From positions 26,769,118-26,833,117 of the forward strand of contig OX442314.1 in assembly GCA_949358305.1 (NCBI GenBank): DNA of 64,000 nucleotides, given 5' to 3'. The notes below the pieces were generated by a model. It did not search any database and was not told the origin of the DNA. It was given only the letters and a program-made list of their open reading frames with translations. Below are positions 35,108 to 47,599 of the stretch, piece after piece (the first letter of the stretch is position 1; every line of letters starts with the position of its first letter). The DNA comes from Strigamia acuminata. Its lineage: Eukaryota > Arthropoda > Chilopoda > Geophilomorpha > Linotaeniidae. The position numbers were made by a program, and so were the translations under genes.

Positions 35108-38100
35108 GGTTTTTTTTTTTTTTTTTTTTTTTTTGTGGTTGGGTGGTTGGGGGGGTTTGTGAGGGAGGTATTGTGTGGTGTTTTTGTTTTTGTTGGTGGT
35201 GATTTTTAATGGGTTTGGTTCGAGGAAGTTGGTTAGGATGGTTGGGAATCTTGGGATTGTGGAGAGGTGATGGGAATGGTTGGTGGGGTGAGTTGGATTT
35301 TTGGGTTTTGGTTGGGTTTTGAGAATTTTTTTGGGTTTTGGATTTGGTTTTTTTGGTGTTTTGAGGAGGTTTTGATGCATTTTGGCGAAATTGGTGGAAA
35401 TTTATGATAAATCTTTACAATATGTGAGAAATTTAAGATAAATCTTTACAAAATCTGAGAAATTTAGGATAAATCTTTGCAAAATCTGAGAAATTTAGGA
35501 TAAATCTTTACAAAATCTGAGAAATTTATGATAAATCTTTACAAAATCTGAGAATTTTATGATAAATCTTTACAAAATCTGAAAAATTTATGATAAATCT
35601 CTACAAAATCTGAGAAATTTATGATAAATCTTTACAAAATCTGAGAAATTTATGATAAATCTTTACAAAATCTGAGAATTTTATGATAAATCTTTACAAA
35701 ACCTGAAAAATTTATGATAAATCTTTACAAAATCTGAGACAATTATGATAAATCTTTACAAAATCTGAGAAATTTATGATAAATCTTTACAAAATCTGAG
35801 AAATTTATGATAAATCTTTACAAAATCTGAGAAATTTATGATAAATCTTTACAAAATCTGAGAAATTTATGACAAATCTTTACAAAATCTGAGAATTTTA
35901 TGATAAATCTCTACAAACCTGCATAAAATTCCCGAAATTTTAATAAATCTATACAAAATTATAGAAATTTTGGTATTTTGGTACATGATATTGATAAATC
36001 TCCACAAATTACAACAAAACTTGAGAAACTTCAAAAAAAAAAAACTTTAATTTCCAAAAATCTTTGCCAAACACACCAAACCTCTCTCCAAAAACCCCAA
36101 AATCCAAACTCCCAAACCACAAAACCCGACCCACCACTCACAATCCCTTTGAAATCCCCAAAAGCCGACCATTCTCATAACCAATCCCAAATATTTAACC
36201 AGCACTCAACGTCTATTTAAATCACCAAAAACCGATTTCCTCTCCATCCTCAACCGACAGCCCAGTCAAATAACTTTCTGCACAGTAATGTTTACACAAT
36301 TAAACCAACAAAATCCATTTCCAAAATTTTTTTCTCTTTTTTTCCATCTTTATATAATTTATTTTTATAAAAAAAAACCAAGAATGCCAAGAATGTGTTG
36401 CGACATTGTACACTGGCAGTGTTGTTGCGTAGTAGTTGTGTGGTCCGCAGCTGAAACGTTGTCAGGGGTCGAATCCCACGACAGTCTCGGTTTCTACCTC
36501 GTGCATAGACATAACACTCGCATTGTTTTCAATTAGGGGCTTCGAAGTTTGAGTTTGTTTGCTGTTTACCACCTTGGCACCCATGTGCTTGACACATGTG
36601 TTGAAAAAAAAATTTGCCAGAAAAATTTTAAAACGTTGAAATTGGATGTAAACTGAGTGACAAGTGATTAGATGGAAGTTTTTAAAACGGGGGTGAAGAA
36701 AAAAGTGTTTGAAATTTTTTTTTTTTGGTGCAAAATGGTTCCTCATGTGAGGGAAAAATGTGATGAATTGAGAAAACGTGGTTTCTGTCAACACTTTGCT
36801 TCATTTGCTGCTTTATTTTGGTCGTAATGATTTTTTTTAAATGTTTTCTTTTTGTTTTTTATTTATTTTAGGGTTTGGAAATTGAAGGATCTTTGCGTGT
36901 CACCAACTTATCCTGCTTTTGAAGATGGGGCCTTGGAACAAGTGAGTTAAATTGGAATTTTGGAATTTTTATTTATTTTATTTTATTCATTTATTTATTT
37001 TTTATTTAATTTTGTAGATATTTGAAAAGTTGATGCCATGTGCCATTATAACTCCGTTGGATTGCTTTTGGGAAGGATCGAGAGTTGTCGGACCGGATTA
37101 CCCGATACAAATACCGTAAGTTTGGATCCTTGTTTGTTTGGTTAATTTAAGCGGATTTATTTTTGTGTTTACCGAAAATTTTATTTTCTTGTCCAAAATG
37201 GCAGTTTATTGCAGAAAAAAAACATTTATTTTGTCTAAAATTACAGTTTTATGCATAAAAATACATTTATTTTGTCTAAAATTGTGGGTTTATGCATAAA
37301 AATGCATTTATTTTGTCCAAAATTGCTGTTTTATGCACAAAAAAACATTTATTTTGTCTAAAATTGAAGTTTTCTGCATAAAAATGCATTTATTTTGTCC
37401 AAAATTGAAGTTTTCTGCATAAAAATGCATTTATTTTGTCCAAAATTGAAGTTTTATGCATAAAAATACATTTATTTTGTCCAAAATTGCAGTTTTATGC
37501 ACAAAAATACATTAATTTTGTCTAAAATTGCAGTTTGCTGTATAAAAATTACAGTTTTTGGGCAAAATGAACATTTTTTTTTGTCTAAAAGTACATTTTT
37601 CTGCCTATAAATGCCTTATCTTTGTTAAAAATAACAACATTCTGCCTAAATTATATGAAAATAAATTTTTAGAACTCTAAATTTGCATATTTCTGCCTAA
37701 AAATTACATTTATCATCATCAAAAAAACTTGAGTTTTTTCATTAAATATAAAAAAAAGTATAAAAAAAAATAAAACAGCAATCATTGACTAAAATGCTTG
37801 TGTCATGGAAATAGTGGGTACATTGCAACTTGAGTTGTAGCAGAAAAAAATGGCGGTGGAGCTTCTGTGGCGACCACCCACTTAGAGGAGAGCAGCTGTG
37901 TGTCATTGTGTGCAAAACCCAGTGGCACTTGCTGTTTCAAAAGGGTTATAAAGCCCTCGAAATATTCAAATAAAATGAATTAACATTCCATTTTCATGCG
38001 ACATTTCCCAACATAAAAATAAAAAAAAATAAAAATAAATTTAAAATAATTTTTTGTTAAAACATTCAGTGTTGGAGATAGTAAGTAAGTAAACAGTTTT

Positions 38101-41100
38101 GGGTGTGTAGTAGGAATGAAGGGGAGGGGAAGCGAGTAGGGGTTGGGGGTAAAGGAGAAATAGAGGAAATGGTTCCCACCAGAGAGGAAGTAGGGGTTGA
38201 AGGGGGGAGTCCCATAGGGGGTGATTGGTTGAGGAGATTCCCTGCTGTTGGACATGGAAGGTGGGCTGTGTCAGATTTGTCACTTGTGATGTCTCTTTTG
38301 CAGACAGGCGCATTTTTCAGGTTTAGTGAATGTCCATTTTTTTTTTTTTTTTTTTTTTTGGTTTTCTTAAAAAAATTTTGGAAAAAATTGATTTGATTAT
38401 TTTTATTTATTTCAGTCAGTGGCATGGTGGACCGGTTCAGTGGAGCAATTTAAACCCAATGGAACTATTAAAACTAATGAAATTGACATTTACATCACCA
38501 TCAGATTCAATTGAGTCGTTCATGAAAAGAGTAAGTTTTTTTTGGGGGGGGTTTTGGGGTTTGGAAGGGTCTTAAGTGTTTATTCTAGTTCTATTCAATT
38601 TCTATAGAATGGAAATTCCATGCGTTCCACTTGCTTGCTTTTCAATCCTCTTAGATTTTATACTCTCTTTTTTCTTTCTTTCTTCTTTGAAGGTTTAGAT
38701 GATGAAGGAATTTTTTTTGATTTATTTTTTTTTTATGTTTACTTATCCACTTTATCTCACCCCTCTTCTTTTAAATCCAGTTTAGGGGGAATTAATTTAA
38801 TTCCAATTTATCTTTACGGATGTTTTTATTCGTTCGGACAACTTGACAGACGTCGTAGAAAAAATTAAAATTTTTAATAAAATGAAATATAAACTAAATC
38901 GCGCCACGAGCCGATTGATCCACCGCTCGGAGTTGTAACAAACTTATTTTTTTGTAATTTATTAAGGCCGGCGTGACGACCGCGTATCAAGAAAAGCCGT
39001 GTCTCAATCCATTGGACCCCGAGTGCCCCAATACGGCTCCGAACAAGAAGTCGAAATCGGTAAGTGCAAACAACGGCGAAGTTAAAAGGGAAATTGGCAT
39101 AAAATGTGAGCTAAACTTGTTTCTGGAAAAAATAAAAGCGGGGAAGACTGCATCAAATACATCATGGCACCGTGAAATGGACCCATGACAGGCGTAGCCA
39201 GTGCTGGGCACAGGAAGGGAACACACTGAAGGGCTGGTGCCATGAAAAGGCTAAAAGTTTGGCGTCGGGATCTTTTGATGTCTTTTTCGACATTCCAAAA
39301 GAGGCTTTAGAAATGGTAACCGAGAAAGATTGAGTTTGAAAAAGGTGAATGACAGGGGGGGAGAGGGGGGAAGGTGAGATCTGAGACAGCAAATTGAAAT
39401 CAAAAGTCACTTTAAAGTTGTGTCTCAATGAATCAATAGTGGGTAATGTGGGAAAGCAGAACTAAAGGGGGGAAAATCTTGGATTTAAAGAAAAATTTAA
39501 GCTATAGAAATCCAACAACCAAACACCAAAGTTGATCCTCACCAAAGATTTATCACATTCTGAAGAAATTTTCTACACATTTGATCAGATTTGATTGGAA
39601 ATCGATTAAATTTGATCAGATTTGATTGAAAATCGATTAAATTTGATCAGATTTAATTGAAAATCGGTTAAATTTGATCAGATTTAATTGAAAATCGGTT
39701 AAATTTGATCAGATTTAATTGAAAATCGATTAAATTTGATCAGATTTAATTGAAAATCGGTTAAATTTGATCAGATTTAATTGAAAATCGGTTAAATTTG
39801 ATCAGATTTGATTGAAAATCGATTAAATTTGATCAGATTTGATGGAAAATCGGTTAAATTTGATCAGATTTGATTAAAACTCGATTAAATTTGATCAGAT
39901 TTGATTAAATTTGATCAGATTTGATTAAATTTGATCAGATTTGATTAAATTTGATCAGATTTGATTAAATTTGATCAGATTTGATTAAAAATCGATTAAA
40001 TTTGATCACATTTGATTGAAAATCGATTAAATTTCATCAGATTTGATTGAAAACCTTTGAAATTTTATCAGATTTGATTGAAAACCTTTGAAATTTGATG
40101 AGATTTAATTGAAAACCTTTGAAATTCGATCAGATTTAATTGAAAACCTTTGAAATTCGATCAGATTTAATTGAAAACCTTTGAAATTCGATCAGATTTG
40201 ATTGAAATCCCATGAAATTTTATTCGCTCTTGTCGATTCGCTGTAGCACATTTGGACCGTAGCCGAATTACACGGTTTTATATTGGATTTTGATTTGTCC
40301 ATTGAAACCCCACGTTGTTGGTGACCCAAGAGCGAGAGAGTCTTAAGATAGGGGACAGTTATGGGGTTGTTGCCTGGAATTTTAAGTTCCAGGCTACAAG
40401 TATTAAAGCCAGAACCAGTTTGCAGCCTTATTTACTGATAGTGTTTTGACACTTGCTTAGAAGAGTTACATTTTTCACTCATTTCCACTCCATATTTAAT
40501 ATTTACGCATTTATTTTTCCAGCTACCAGATGTTTCCGCCGAACTAAATGGTGGATGCAAAGGTGTGGCGGCGCGCTACATGCATTGGCCGGAGGAATTG
40601 ATCGTTGGCGGCGTGAAAAAAAACAGAACTGGACACATAATGAGGTAATAAAACGAATACATCCTGTTGCATTCAAATTACTAATCCTTTTAACATTTGC
40701 TTAATTGATGATTGCAGAGCCGAAGCCATTCAGACGATTATTCCATTAATGGGCGAGCGACAGATGCACGTGTTTTGGAAGGATAATTATAAAGTTCACA
40801 ATATTAATTGGAACGAAGAGAAGGCGAAGGAGATCATCGAGACGTGGCAGAGGAAGTTTGCGAGCGAGGTGCAGAAACACGTGGCTGTGTCGAATGTGAC
40901 GCGCCATCAGCGGATTACTGCGTTTTCGACGACTTCGCTGTCGGATATTTTGAGGGATTTTTCCGAGGTTAATGTCACGAAAATTGTGTTGGGGTATTTA
41001 TTTATGGTAAGTTTGTTGTTGTTGTTATTTTTTTTTTTTAGGGGTTTTAATTTTGGTATTGTTTTCAGCTTATTTATACGTGCGTGTCGCTTTTGCGGTG

Positions 41101-44100
41101 GTCGAATGTGGTTCATTCGCAGAGCGGAATCGGGTTGGTTGGTGTGTTGTTGGTCGCGATGTCGATTGCGGCGGGATTGGGGTTCTGCGCGCTGATTGGA
41201 ATTATGTTTAATGCATCGACGACACAGGTGAGTTTGTTTTGTTTTGTTTTTTGTTTTGTTTTGTTTTGTTTTGTTTTGTTTGTTTATTTTTTTTTAATTT
41301 TTATTGTAGATTGTGCCATTTCTCGCTTTGGGTCTTGGTGTTGATGATATTTTTTTACTCACTCACACCTACGCTGAAAATGTAACCAATGAGATTTCTG
41401 TGGAGGTGAGAAATTTTTTTTTGTTTTGAATGAGTGTTTTTTGATTTTATATTAAAATTCTTCTTTTTTCTTAAATTTGATCTTGGATTAATATGTTTAG
41501 AGGTAAGTTATTCTATTTATGCGTCTAAAATGCATTTTTTTTACGTTTAAAATTCGTTTTTTCGTGTAAAATGTGTAAATTTGCACGAAAAAAAAATCAT
41601 TTTTGCCTGTAAAATGTATACAATGTGCAAATTTACATGAAAAAAATCATTTTTGCCTGTAAAATTTACACAATGTGCAAATTTGCTTTAAAAAAATTGA
41701 ATTTTGCCTGTAAAATGTATACAATGTGCAAATTTACATGAAAAAAATTGAATTTTGCCTGTAAAATGTACACAATGTGCAAATTTGCATGAAAAAAATT
41801 GAATTTTGCCTGTAAAACGAGCAAATTCAGGTGAAAAAAATCTTTTTATGCAAAAATATCAAGAAAATCGGACAATAAAATTCTAAGAAATGTTTTAAAT
41901 TATAAAAAAAAAAATAATATTCAAATTTCGACACAAACCTAAAAAAAAAGGCCCCAGAATTAGAAACTCATTAGCAAAATGATTCTCTCCTAATCCATCA
42001 ATTTCAAAAAGAAAAAAAAAACATACTTTTGAGGTCTCGACAGTAAATTATCTTTACCATCTGGCTTTTCACCAAATACATTTTAATTAATTTTTTATTC
42101 AAAAAAAAAATAAAAAAAAAAAATAAAAAAATTACTAACACGTGAAAATCCCTAAGGACTTGTACTAAATATTTTTTTTCCCTCATTTTCATTTTTTAGG
42201 AAGAAACCGGTGAATGTTTGAAGCAGACCGGTCTAAGCATCTTATTAACTTCAGTCAGCAACATGTTTGCCTTCTTCGCAGCTGCCATAATTCCCATTCC
42301 AGCCCTGCGCGCTTTTGCGCTCCAAGCCGGCATTTTAACGCTTTTCAACATCGCTTCGTCGTTGCTCATCTTCCCCGCCGTCGTCAGTTTGGATTTACGT
42401 CGAAGAGAGTCCAAACGCATCGACATTTTCTGCTGTTTCGTGAGGTAAACATCAAAACCCGAAGAAATAAAATCGATTTAATCAATCTAATCAATGCAAT
42501 TCCAGCTCCCAAAAGGACAAAACCACGAAAAACACTCCGATATTACCCACGGTGGACCCTGCGTCGAAGCGGCACCAAACGGTGACCCGTACCATCTCGC
42601 CAGAAGGCCATCACGTGACGACAGTGCTCGCGCAAGACGATTCGTGGCCCGCGCAAGTGTCGTCGTCGCCGTCCGTCGAGTCGCTGGCCACGACTTGCAC
42701 GTCGACGTCGACGAGGGAGTTGGTTTCGGACAAAGAGGAGAGTTTCAAGGCCCGGTGGTTCGACGGGTGTTTGGACACGCAAAAGTGCTATGTTTGGTCG
42801 TTGACGCGTTTCGCGAGGGATTTTTACGGACCGAGTCTGCAGAAAACGTCGGTTAAGGTGCGGAGTTGGTGGGATTTGTTTGATTTTTTGGGTTTTTTTT
42901 TTTAAAAGTGGTTTTGTTTTGTTTGTAGGTTTTTTCCATGTTGGGGTTCATCTGTTTGCTGTCGTTGAGTGTTTGGGGCGCATTGAGGGTGTCGAACGGT
43001 TTGGATTTGACCGATATTGTGCCGCATGATTCGAGCGAGTATCGGTTTCTGCGCGCTCAGAATGACTTTTTTGGATTTTACAACATGTTCGCGGTGACTC
43101 AGGGAAACTTCGAATATCCGACCAATCAGAAACTGCTGCAGGAGTACCACGATGCGTTTGTGCGGGTGGAAAATGTGGTGAAAAATGACGATGGCGGATT
43201 GCCTGATTTTTGGCTCAGCATGTTCCGCCAATGGCTGAAAGGTATGTACATATTTATTTGTTTGTTTATTTATTTTTTAATATTTATTTTTTTTAATTTT
43301 TAGGATTGCAAGATGCGTTTGATGAAGATTGGACAAACGGATGTATTTCGCAGGAATGGTGGTATAAAAATGCGTCGTCGGATGGCATTTTGGCGTATAA
43401 ACTGTTAGTACAAACGGGGCAAGTGGATAATCCTGTGGATAAATCACTCGTAAGTATTTGATGAAATCATTTTGAGCAATGTTTTATATTTTGGTAATTG
43501 ATTTCTCGTAGTTTGTTACTTTTTTATTTACATTTTTTAAATTTTTATTCAATTTTTATACAATATTCATTCAATTTTTTACAAATTTTCATTGAATTCC
43601 AACATTTTATTACAAATTTTCATTGAATTCCAACATTTTATTACAAATTTTCATTGAAATCTCACATTTTATTACAAATTTTCATTGAATTCCCACATTT
43701 TATTACAAATTTTCATTGAATTCCAACATTTTATTACAAATTTTTATTGAAATCCCACATTTTATTACAAATTCTCATTGAAATCCCACATTTTATTACA
43801 AATTTTCATTGAATTCCCACATTTTACGACAAATTCTCATCGAATTCACACATTTTATTACAAATTTTCATTGAATTCCCACATTTTATTACAAATTATC
43901 ATTGAATTCACACATTTTCTTACAAATTTTCATTGAATTCCCACATTTTATTACAAATTATCATTGAATTCACACATTTTATTACAAATTTTCATTGAAT
44001 TTACACATTTTATTACAAATTTTTACTGAATTCACACATTTTATTACAAATTTTCATTGAATTCCCACATTTTATTACAAATTATCATTGAATTCCCACA

Positions 44101-46322
44101 TTTTATTACAAATTATCATTGAATTCCCACATTTTATTACAAATTTTCATTGATTTCCCACATTTTCTTCAAAATTTTTAACCTTTTCCTTTATTTGCAG
44201 GTGACTAAACTTCGTTTAGTGAACGACGACGGAATCATCAACCCGAAAGCCTTCTACAACTATTTAACCGCGTGGGTATCAAACGATCCGCTCATATACT
44301 CAGCCTCGATGGCGAACCTACGTCCCGAGCCTAAAATGTGGATCCACGACGCCCGAGACTACGAACTGAAAATCGGCAAATCGCAGCCGCTAGTGTACAC
44401 CCAATTACCGTTCTACCTCAACAAACTGAGCACCACCGAGCAAGTGACCACCACGATCGAAGCGGTGCGGGACATTTGTCAGCGCTTCGAACAACGGGGA
44501 CTTCCAAACTTCCCGACCGGAATTCCCTTCACTTATTGGGAACAGTACCTGAGTCTCAGATTTCATCTATTCCTCGCCCTTTTGTGCGTCTTGGCCGCCA
44601 TCTTTATCGTACTTTCGGTCGTTCTCGTCAATCCGTGGGCAGCCATGTTGGTGGTTGTTGTGTTGGCGGCCATTGTGCTACAGTTGTATGGCTTCATGGG
44701 GATAATCGGCGTGAGGCTGAGTGCTGTGCCCGCCGTCATTCTCATCGTTGCCGTGGGCATCGGCGTGGAGTTTACGGTCCATGTTTGCGTGGTAAGAGAA
44801 ATTTAATTTTTCTTTTTTTTTAAATTGTTGTTTGATTTTTTATTTTTTGTTTAGGGTTTTTTGACGAGTATTGGTAGTCGGAGTAGACGGATATGTATGT
44901 CGTTGGAACATACGTTTGCGCCGGTTGTGCACGGGGGACTGTCGACGCTTTTAGGGGTTCTGATGCTCGCGTTTTCTGAGTTTGATTTTATTGTCAGGTA
45001 AATATGAAGGTTTAGTTTGGTCAGGCACGAGTGTTGTTTGGAGTTTTTGGAGGGTTGATTGGTGTGGCTTTTGGGGGAGTTGAATTTTCAGATTTGCATT
45101 AGAAAAATTCAAATTTCCATTAGAAAAATTCAAATTTCCATTAGAAAAATTGAATTTCCATTAGGAAAATTAGAAAAATTCAATTTCCATTAGAAAAATT
45201 AGAAAAATTCAATTTCCATTTGGAAAATTAGAAGATTTCAAAATTGCATTAAATAAATTCAATATTCTATTAATTAAATACAAAATTCCATTAAATAAAT
45301 TCAATATTCTATTAATTAAATACAAATTTCCATAAAATAAATACAAAATTCCATTAAATAAATTCAATTACCATTTCCACACTAACAGTTATGCTATACT
45401 TTAATGCTTGTTGCATCTAACCTCAAACCAATGCATCAACGTCTCGCATTTTAACTCCAACGATGTTTTTCAACCATTAATTCGTGCCTGGTGGAATATA
45501 ATTCATTATTTGAGTGAAGATTTCACCGAAAAATAATCTCCAAACGAAATAAATGCATAAATAAATAACATTCATGTTTTTTTTTTCTTCTAGATATTTT
45601 TTCTACGTTTTGTGCGCTTTAGTAGTCATTGGACTAATCAACGGTCTATTATTTTTTCCAATTTTATTATCCTTAATTGGACCTTCCGCCGAGGTACGTA
45701 AACAAAAACACAATTAAAACCTAAGGTTTGATCCAATTATTAATTGATTTAATTAATTTCCAAAGGTCATTCCCAAAGACAATCCCGACAGGATCGCGAC
45801 CCCGACCCCGGAACCGTCGCCGCCGCGCGTCAGGTACAAATGCAAGAAGAACAAAGCGGACTTGCAGCAAAACAGACGGATGTATCCGTCGGAAATCTCC
45901 TTGTCGACGATAACCGAGGAGCCGCCATCTTGGCAGTCCTCGCACGAAATCGTCGTTCAACCGGAGGTGGTTGTGGAAACAACTACGTCGTATCCTCGCA
46001 ACGATGAGAAAAACAACGAGGTAATAATTGAGTTTGAAATAATTTTATTATGTAGAAATTATATAAAAATGAATTTTTGCAGGATCCTTCAAGTACAAAT
46101 ATCCCACTAAATTATCCAACGGCCGTAACGACAAAAGTGACTGCAACTGCAAAGGTTAAAGTGGAAGTTCACACACCATTTCCTGGTAAATTAATTTATT
46201 TTTAAATTGATTTTAATTATTTATTGGATTAAAATTTAATTTATTTTTTTTATTTTTTAGTTGGTCTTAATAGGGAATCAAATTATAAACACAAGAAGAG
46301 AAAAGATGGTGAAAGAAGATGA
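29638..46322 (+). CDS. ptc: Patched, Hedgehog receptor (12-TM, sterol-sensing domain)
   Basis: Hedgehog receptor that keeps Smoothened off, an RND-type sterol transporter. 22 coding exons: 29638-29676, 29978-30088, 30794-30986, 33292-33481, 36872-36941, 37018-37115, 38416-38530, 38967-39059, 40523-40644, 40718-41006, 41069-41227, 41310-41405, 42200-42444, 42506-42857, 42929-43241, 43304-43449, 44201-44791, 44855-44997, 45594-45693, 45766-46020, 46083-46185, 46261-46322. All are GT-AG, all phases agree, total 1294 residues (fly about 1286). TM1 is at about 84-99 after [24 protein letters not shown] and the cysteine-rich [16 protein letters not shown] lie in the first large loop. The sterol-sensing domain is at about 430-600 with GVDD (505-506 acidic). 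The second loop holds the Patched motif TQGNFEYP, and TM10 holds GVEFTVH (Glu1067), the acidic partner. The tail keeps [12 protein letters not shown] and [12 protein letters not shown]-like blocks known from insects, but I see no PPxY motif. A 200-N gap is in intron 3. Confidence 0.95.
30987..33291 (+). other. patched intron 3, with a small hAT-like element and an assembly gap
   Basis: 31380-31510 has inverted ends GGCTGGACTG / CAGTCCAGC and a GGGCCA-rich core, like a hAT MITE. 31800-32440 is non-repetitive within the window and open on the minus strand without a motif. 32453-32652 is 200 N. Nothing else recognised. Confidence 0.5.
32453..32652. other. Assembly gap (200 N)
   Basis: A run of exactly 200 N, a usual placeholder length, so the true size is unknown. 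It lies in an intron and does not touch a patched exon. Frames drawn through it are meaningless. Confidence 0.99.
33640..34330. mobile_element. pogo-like MITE whose interior expanded into an 18-bp satellite
   Basis: The right part (GGTTGGCCGTCGGACACCACG ... GTTATAACGAAGCGAT) matches the MITE at 50023-50205 (GGCTGGCCATAGAACACCAT ... GTTATAACGAATCGAT). From about 33700 to 34205 the interior is about 27 copies of an 18-bp unit, ACGAATTTTTTCAACATA and variants, with a higher-order pattern of variants. The long Lys-Phe or Asn-Phe open frames are repeat translations. Confidence 0.75.
34331..35395. other. patched intron 4 middle part
   Basis: 34331-34970 is unremarkable non-coding DNA, with one near-consensus Ci/Gli site (GACCACCCT, 34857). 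34975-35380 is extreme G/T-rich low-complexity sequence with long T runs. Confidence 0.6.
35396..35930. repeat. 31-bp minisatellite in patched intron 4
   Basis: About 17 copies of a 31-bp unit containing GAGAAATTTATGATAAATCT followed by TTACAAAATCT; most copies differ by zero to two bases. Confidence 0.95.
36400..36485 (+). mobile_element. Possible tRNA-derived SINE fragment in patched intron 4
   Basis: GTTGTGTGGTCCGCAGCTG and, 25 bp later, GGGTCGAATCCC (a B box) are arranged like the 3' half of a tRNA-derived SINE. No clear tail or duplication. Confidence 0.3.
37190..37560. repeat. 41-bp minisatellite in patched intron 6
   Basis: About nine copies of a 41-bp unit containing ATGCATAAAAATGCATTTAT and TTTGTCCAAAATTG. 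Confidence 0.9.
37872..37880 (-). promoter_or_regulatory. Exact Ci/Gli site in patched intron 6
   Basis: GACCACCCA, the reverse complement of TGGGTGGTC, in non-repetitive intron sequence. Confidence 0.45.
37881..38415 (+). other. patched intron 6, 3' part
   Basis: A purine-rich stretch (38110-38260) open on both strands, then poly-T and the acceptor of exon 7. No coding motif. Confidence 0.5.
39560..40215. repeat. Minisatellite alternating 31-bp and 20-bp units (patched intron 8)
   Basis: Starts as 31-bp units (GATCAGATTTAATTGAAAAT + CGGTTAAATTT), switches near 39890-39985 to a 20-bp unit (GATCAGATTTGATTAAATTT) that lacks the 11-bp centre, then returns to a 31-bp form with CCTTTGAAATTC. About 21 units in all. 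Confidence 0.95.
41555..41830. repeat. 50/51-bp minisatellite in patched intron 12
   Basis: Five to six copies of a 50- to 51-bp unit containing ACAATGTGCAAATTTACATG and GAATTTTGCCTGTAAAATG. Confidence 0.9.
43565..44170. repeat. 31-bp minisatellite in patched intron 16
   Basis: About 19 copies of a 31-bp unit (TTACAAATTTTCATTGAATT + CCCACATTTTA), filling nearly the whole intron up to 30 bp before exon 17. Confidence 0.95.
45085..45370. repeat. 21-bp then 41-bp repeats in patched intron 18
   Basis: A 21-bp unit (AAAAATTCAAATTTCCATTA + G) is followed by a 41-bp unit containing AAATTCCATTAAATAAATTC. Confidence 0.8.
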
Positions 46323-46835
46323 AGATATGATTAAAAAAAGACATTTATTATTTAATTTATGAATTTAAATGGATAAATTGTACATGATAATTTGTAATTT
46401 TGTATAAGAGTGGTTTTTTTGTTTTTGTTTTTATTTTAATGTTAATTTTGATTTTTTTTTTTAAATTTTAAATTATTTTTTCTTTTTCAAGATGGCTGGT
46501 TTTTTGTATGTTTTATATAATATTTTGATGAGATTTTTCTCAGTTATGGCAGCTTTTTTGTATCAGTATTTTTAAGATCAAAGTATTTGTCTACAATTTT
46601 TTTTTTTACATAAATTTACAACTACAGTGTTGTTGATTCTGGTTAATTTATTTTATGTGAACTGTTTTGCAATTATTTTTAAATCATCATGTTTTTTATT
46701 GTTTATTTTTGTAAATATTTGAACACATTTCATCATTGTATAGTTCGTTTTGTAACAAATTTAATAATATATTGACAATATGCTTATATGTAATTTGTAT
46801 AAACAATATGATTGTTTCTAATAGAAAATTATAAA

Positions 46836-46841
46836 AATAAA
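46836..46841 (+). terminator. Candidate patched polyadenylation signal
   Basis: AATAAA about 515 bp after the stop codon, followed by AT-rich sequence. Other A-rich hexamers nearby could also serve. Confidence 0.3.
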
Positions 46842-47599
46842 AAACAAATTTTAGTGAAAAGTAATTGATTTCTAAATAATTTAACTTATGAATTATCAGA
46901 CGTTTATTTTGTTATCATTGGGCGCCATTGCCAAAGCGGGACAAAACTTCTCACGAGGTGGCCGTGACCGTGACGTGGTCACGTGATCTCGGTTTAGGCA
47001 GGAAAAAACCACGAAACAACAATGGCTACGAAAAATTAACGAATCTTGTTTGTCGTGAGTCAATGAAAGCTTGCTAGTTTCTGCTTGATGATGCCCAATT
47101 ATCAAGTAAGTAAAAACACTAATTCATCTCCTCTTTGACGCCATTGCGAACCTTTCAATTTTGTTCATCTTTCGCCATTGAGATGATGTTTCCAAACGAT
47201 CTTTTTATAATGTCTTATTCTTTAGTTACGGAAGCGCGGAAAATATTAAATACGAATTTTCCTAAATGGAATAAAATCAAATTTAATTGTCATAATTAGC
47301 CTACAATGATCTTTACGACCGTTGTTATTAATTTACAGCGAATTACAATAAACTTTACATTTCATTTAGGTACTACGGTACACAATATTAATTACACGTA
47401 ACTAGATCACAGATTTATGAAACAGATGCAAGTCAATTTAAATATACATTCAATTAACATGTACCTAATCTAAAATCTAAGACGACTACTTAAAAGGGGG
47501 GATTAACAAACCTAACCTGTGTGTCTCTATACGCAAACCCATCTAATTTGAGCTAATTGTGACCCTTATGTCTGAGAAAACTACATTGTCAGCAGATAA

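Noticed and set aside
34960-35380. Membrane-like Phe/Gly-rich or Pro/Lys-rich frames.
   Set aside because: Low-complexity G/T-rich intron sequence with long homopolymers.
29638-46322. Dispatched or NPC1-like as an alternative identity.
   Set aside because: [32 protein letters not shown] and the tail blocks are specific to Patched, and length and exon order fit it throughout.
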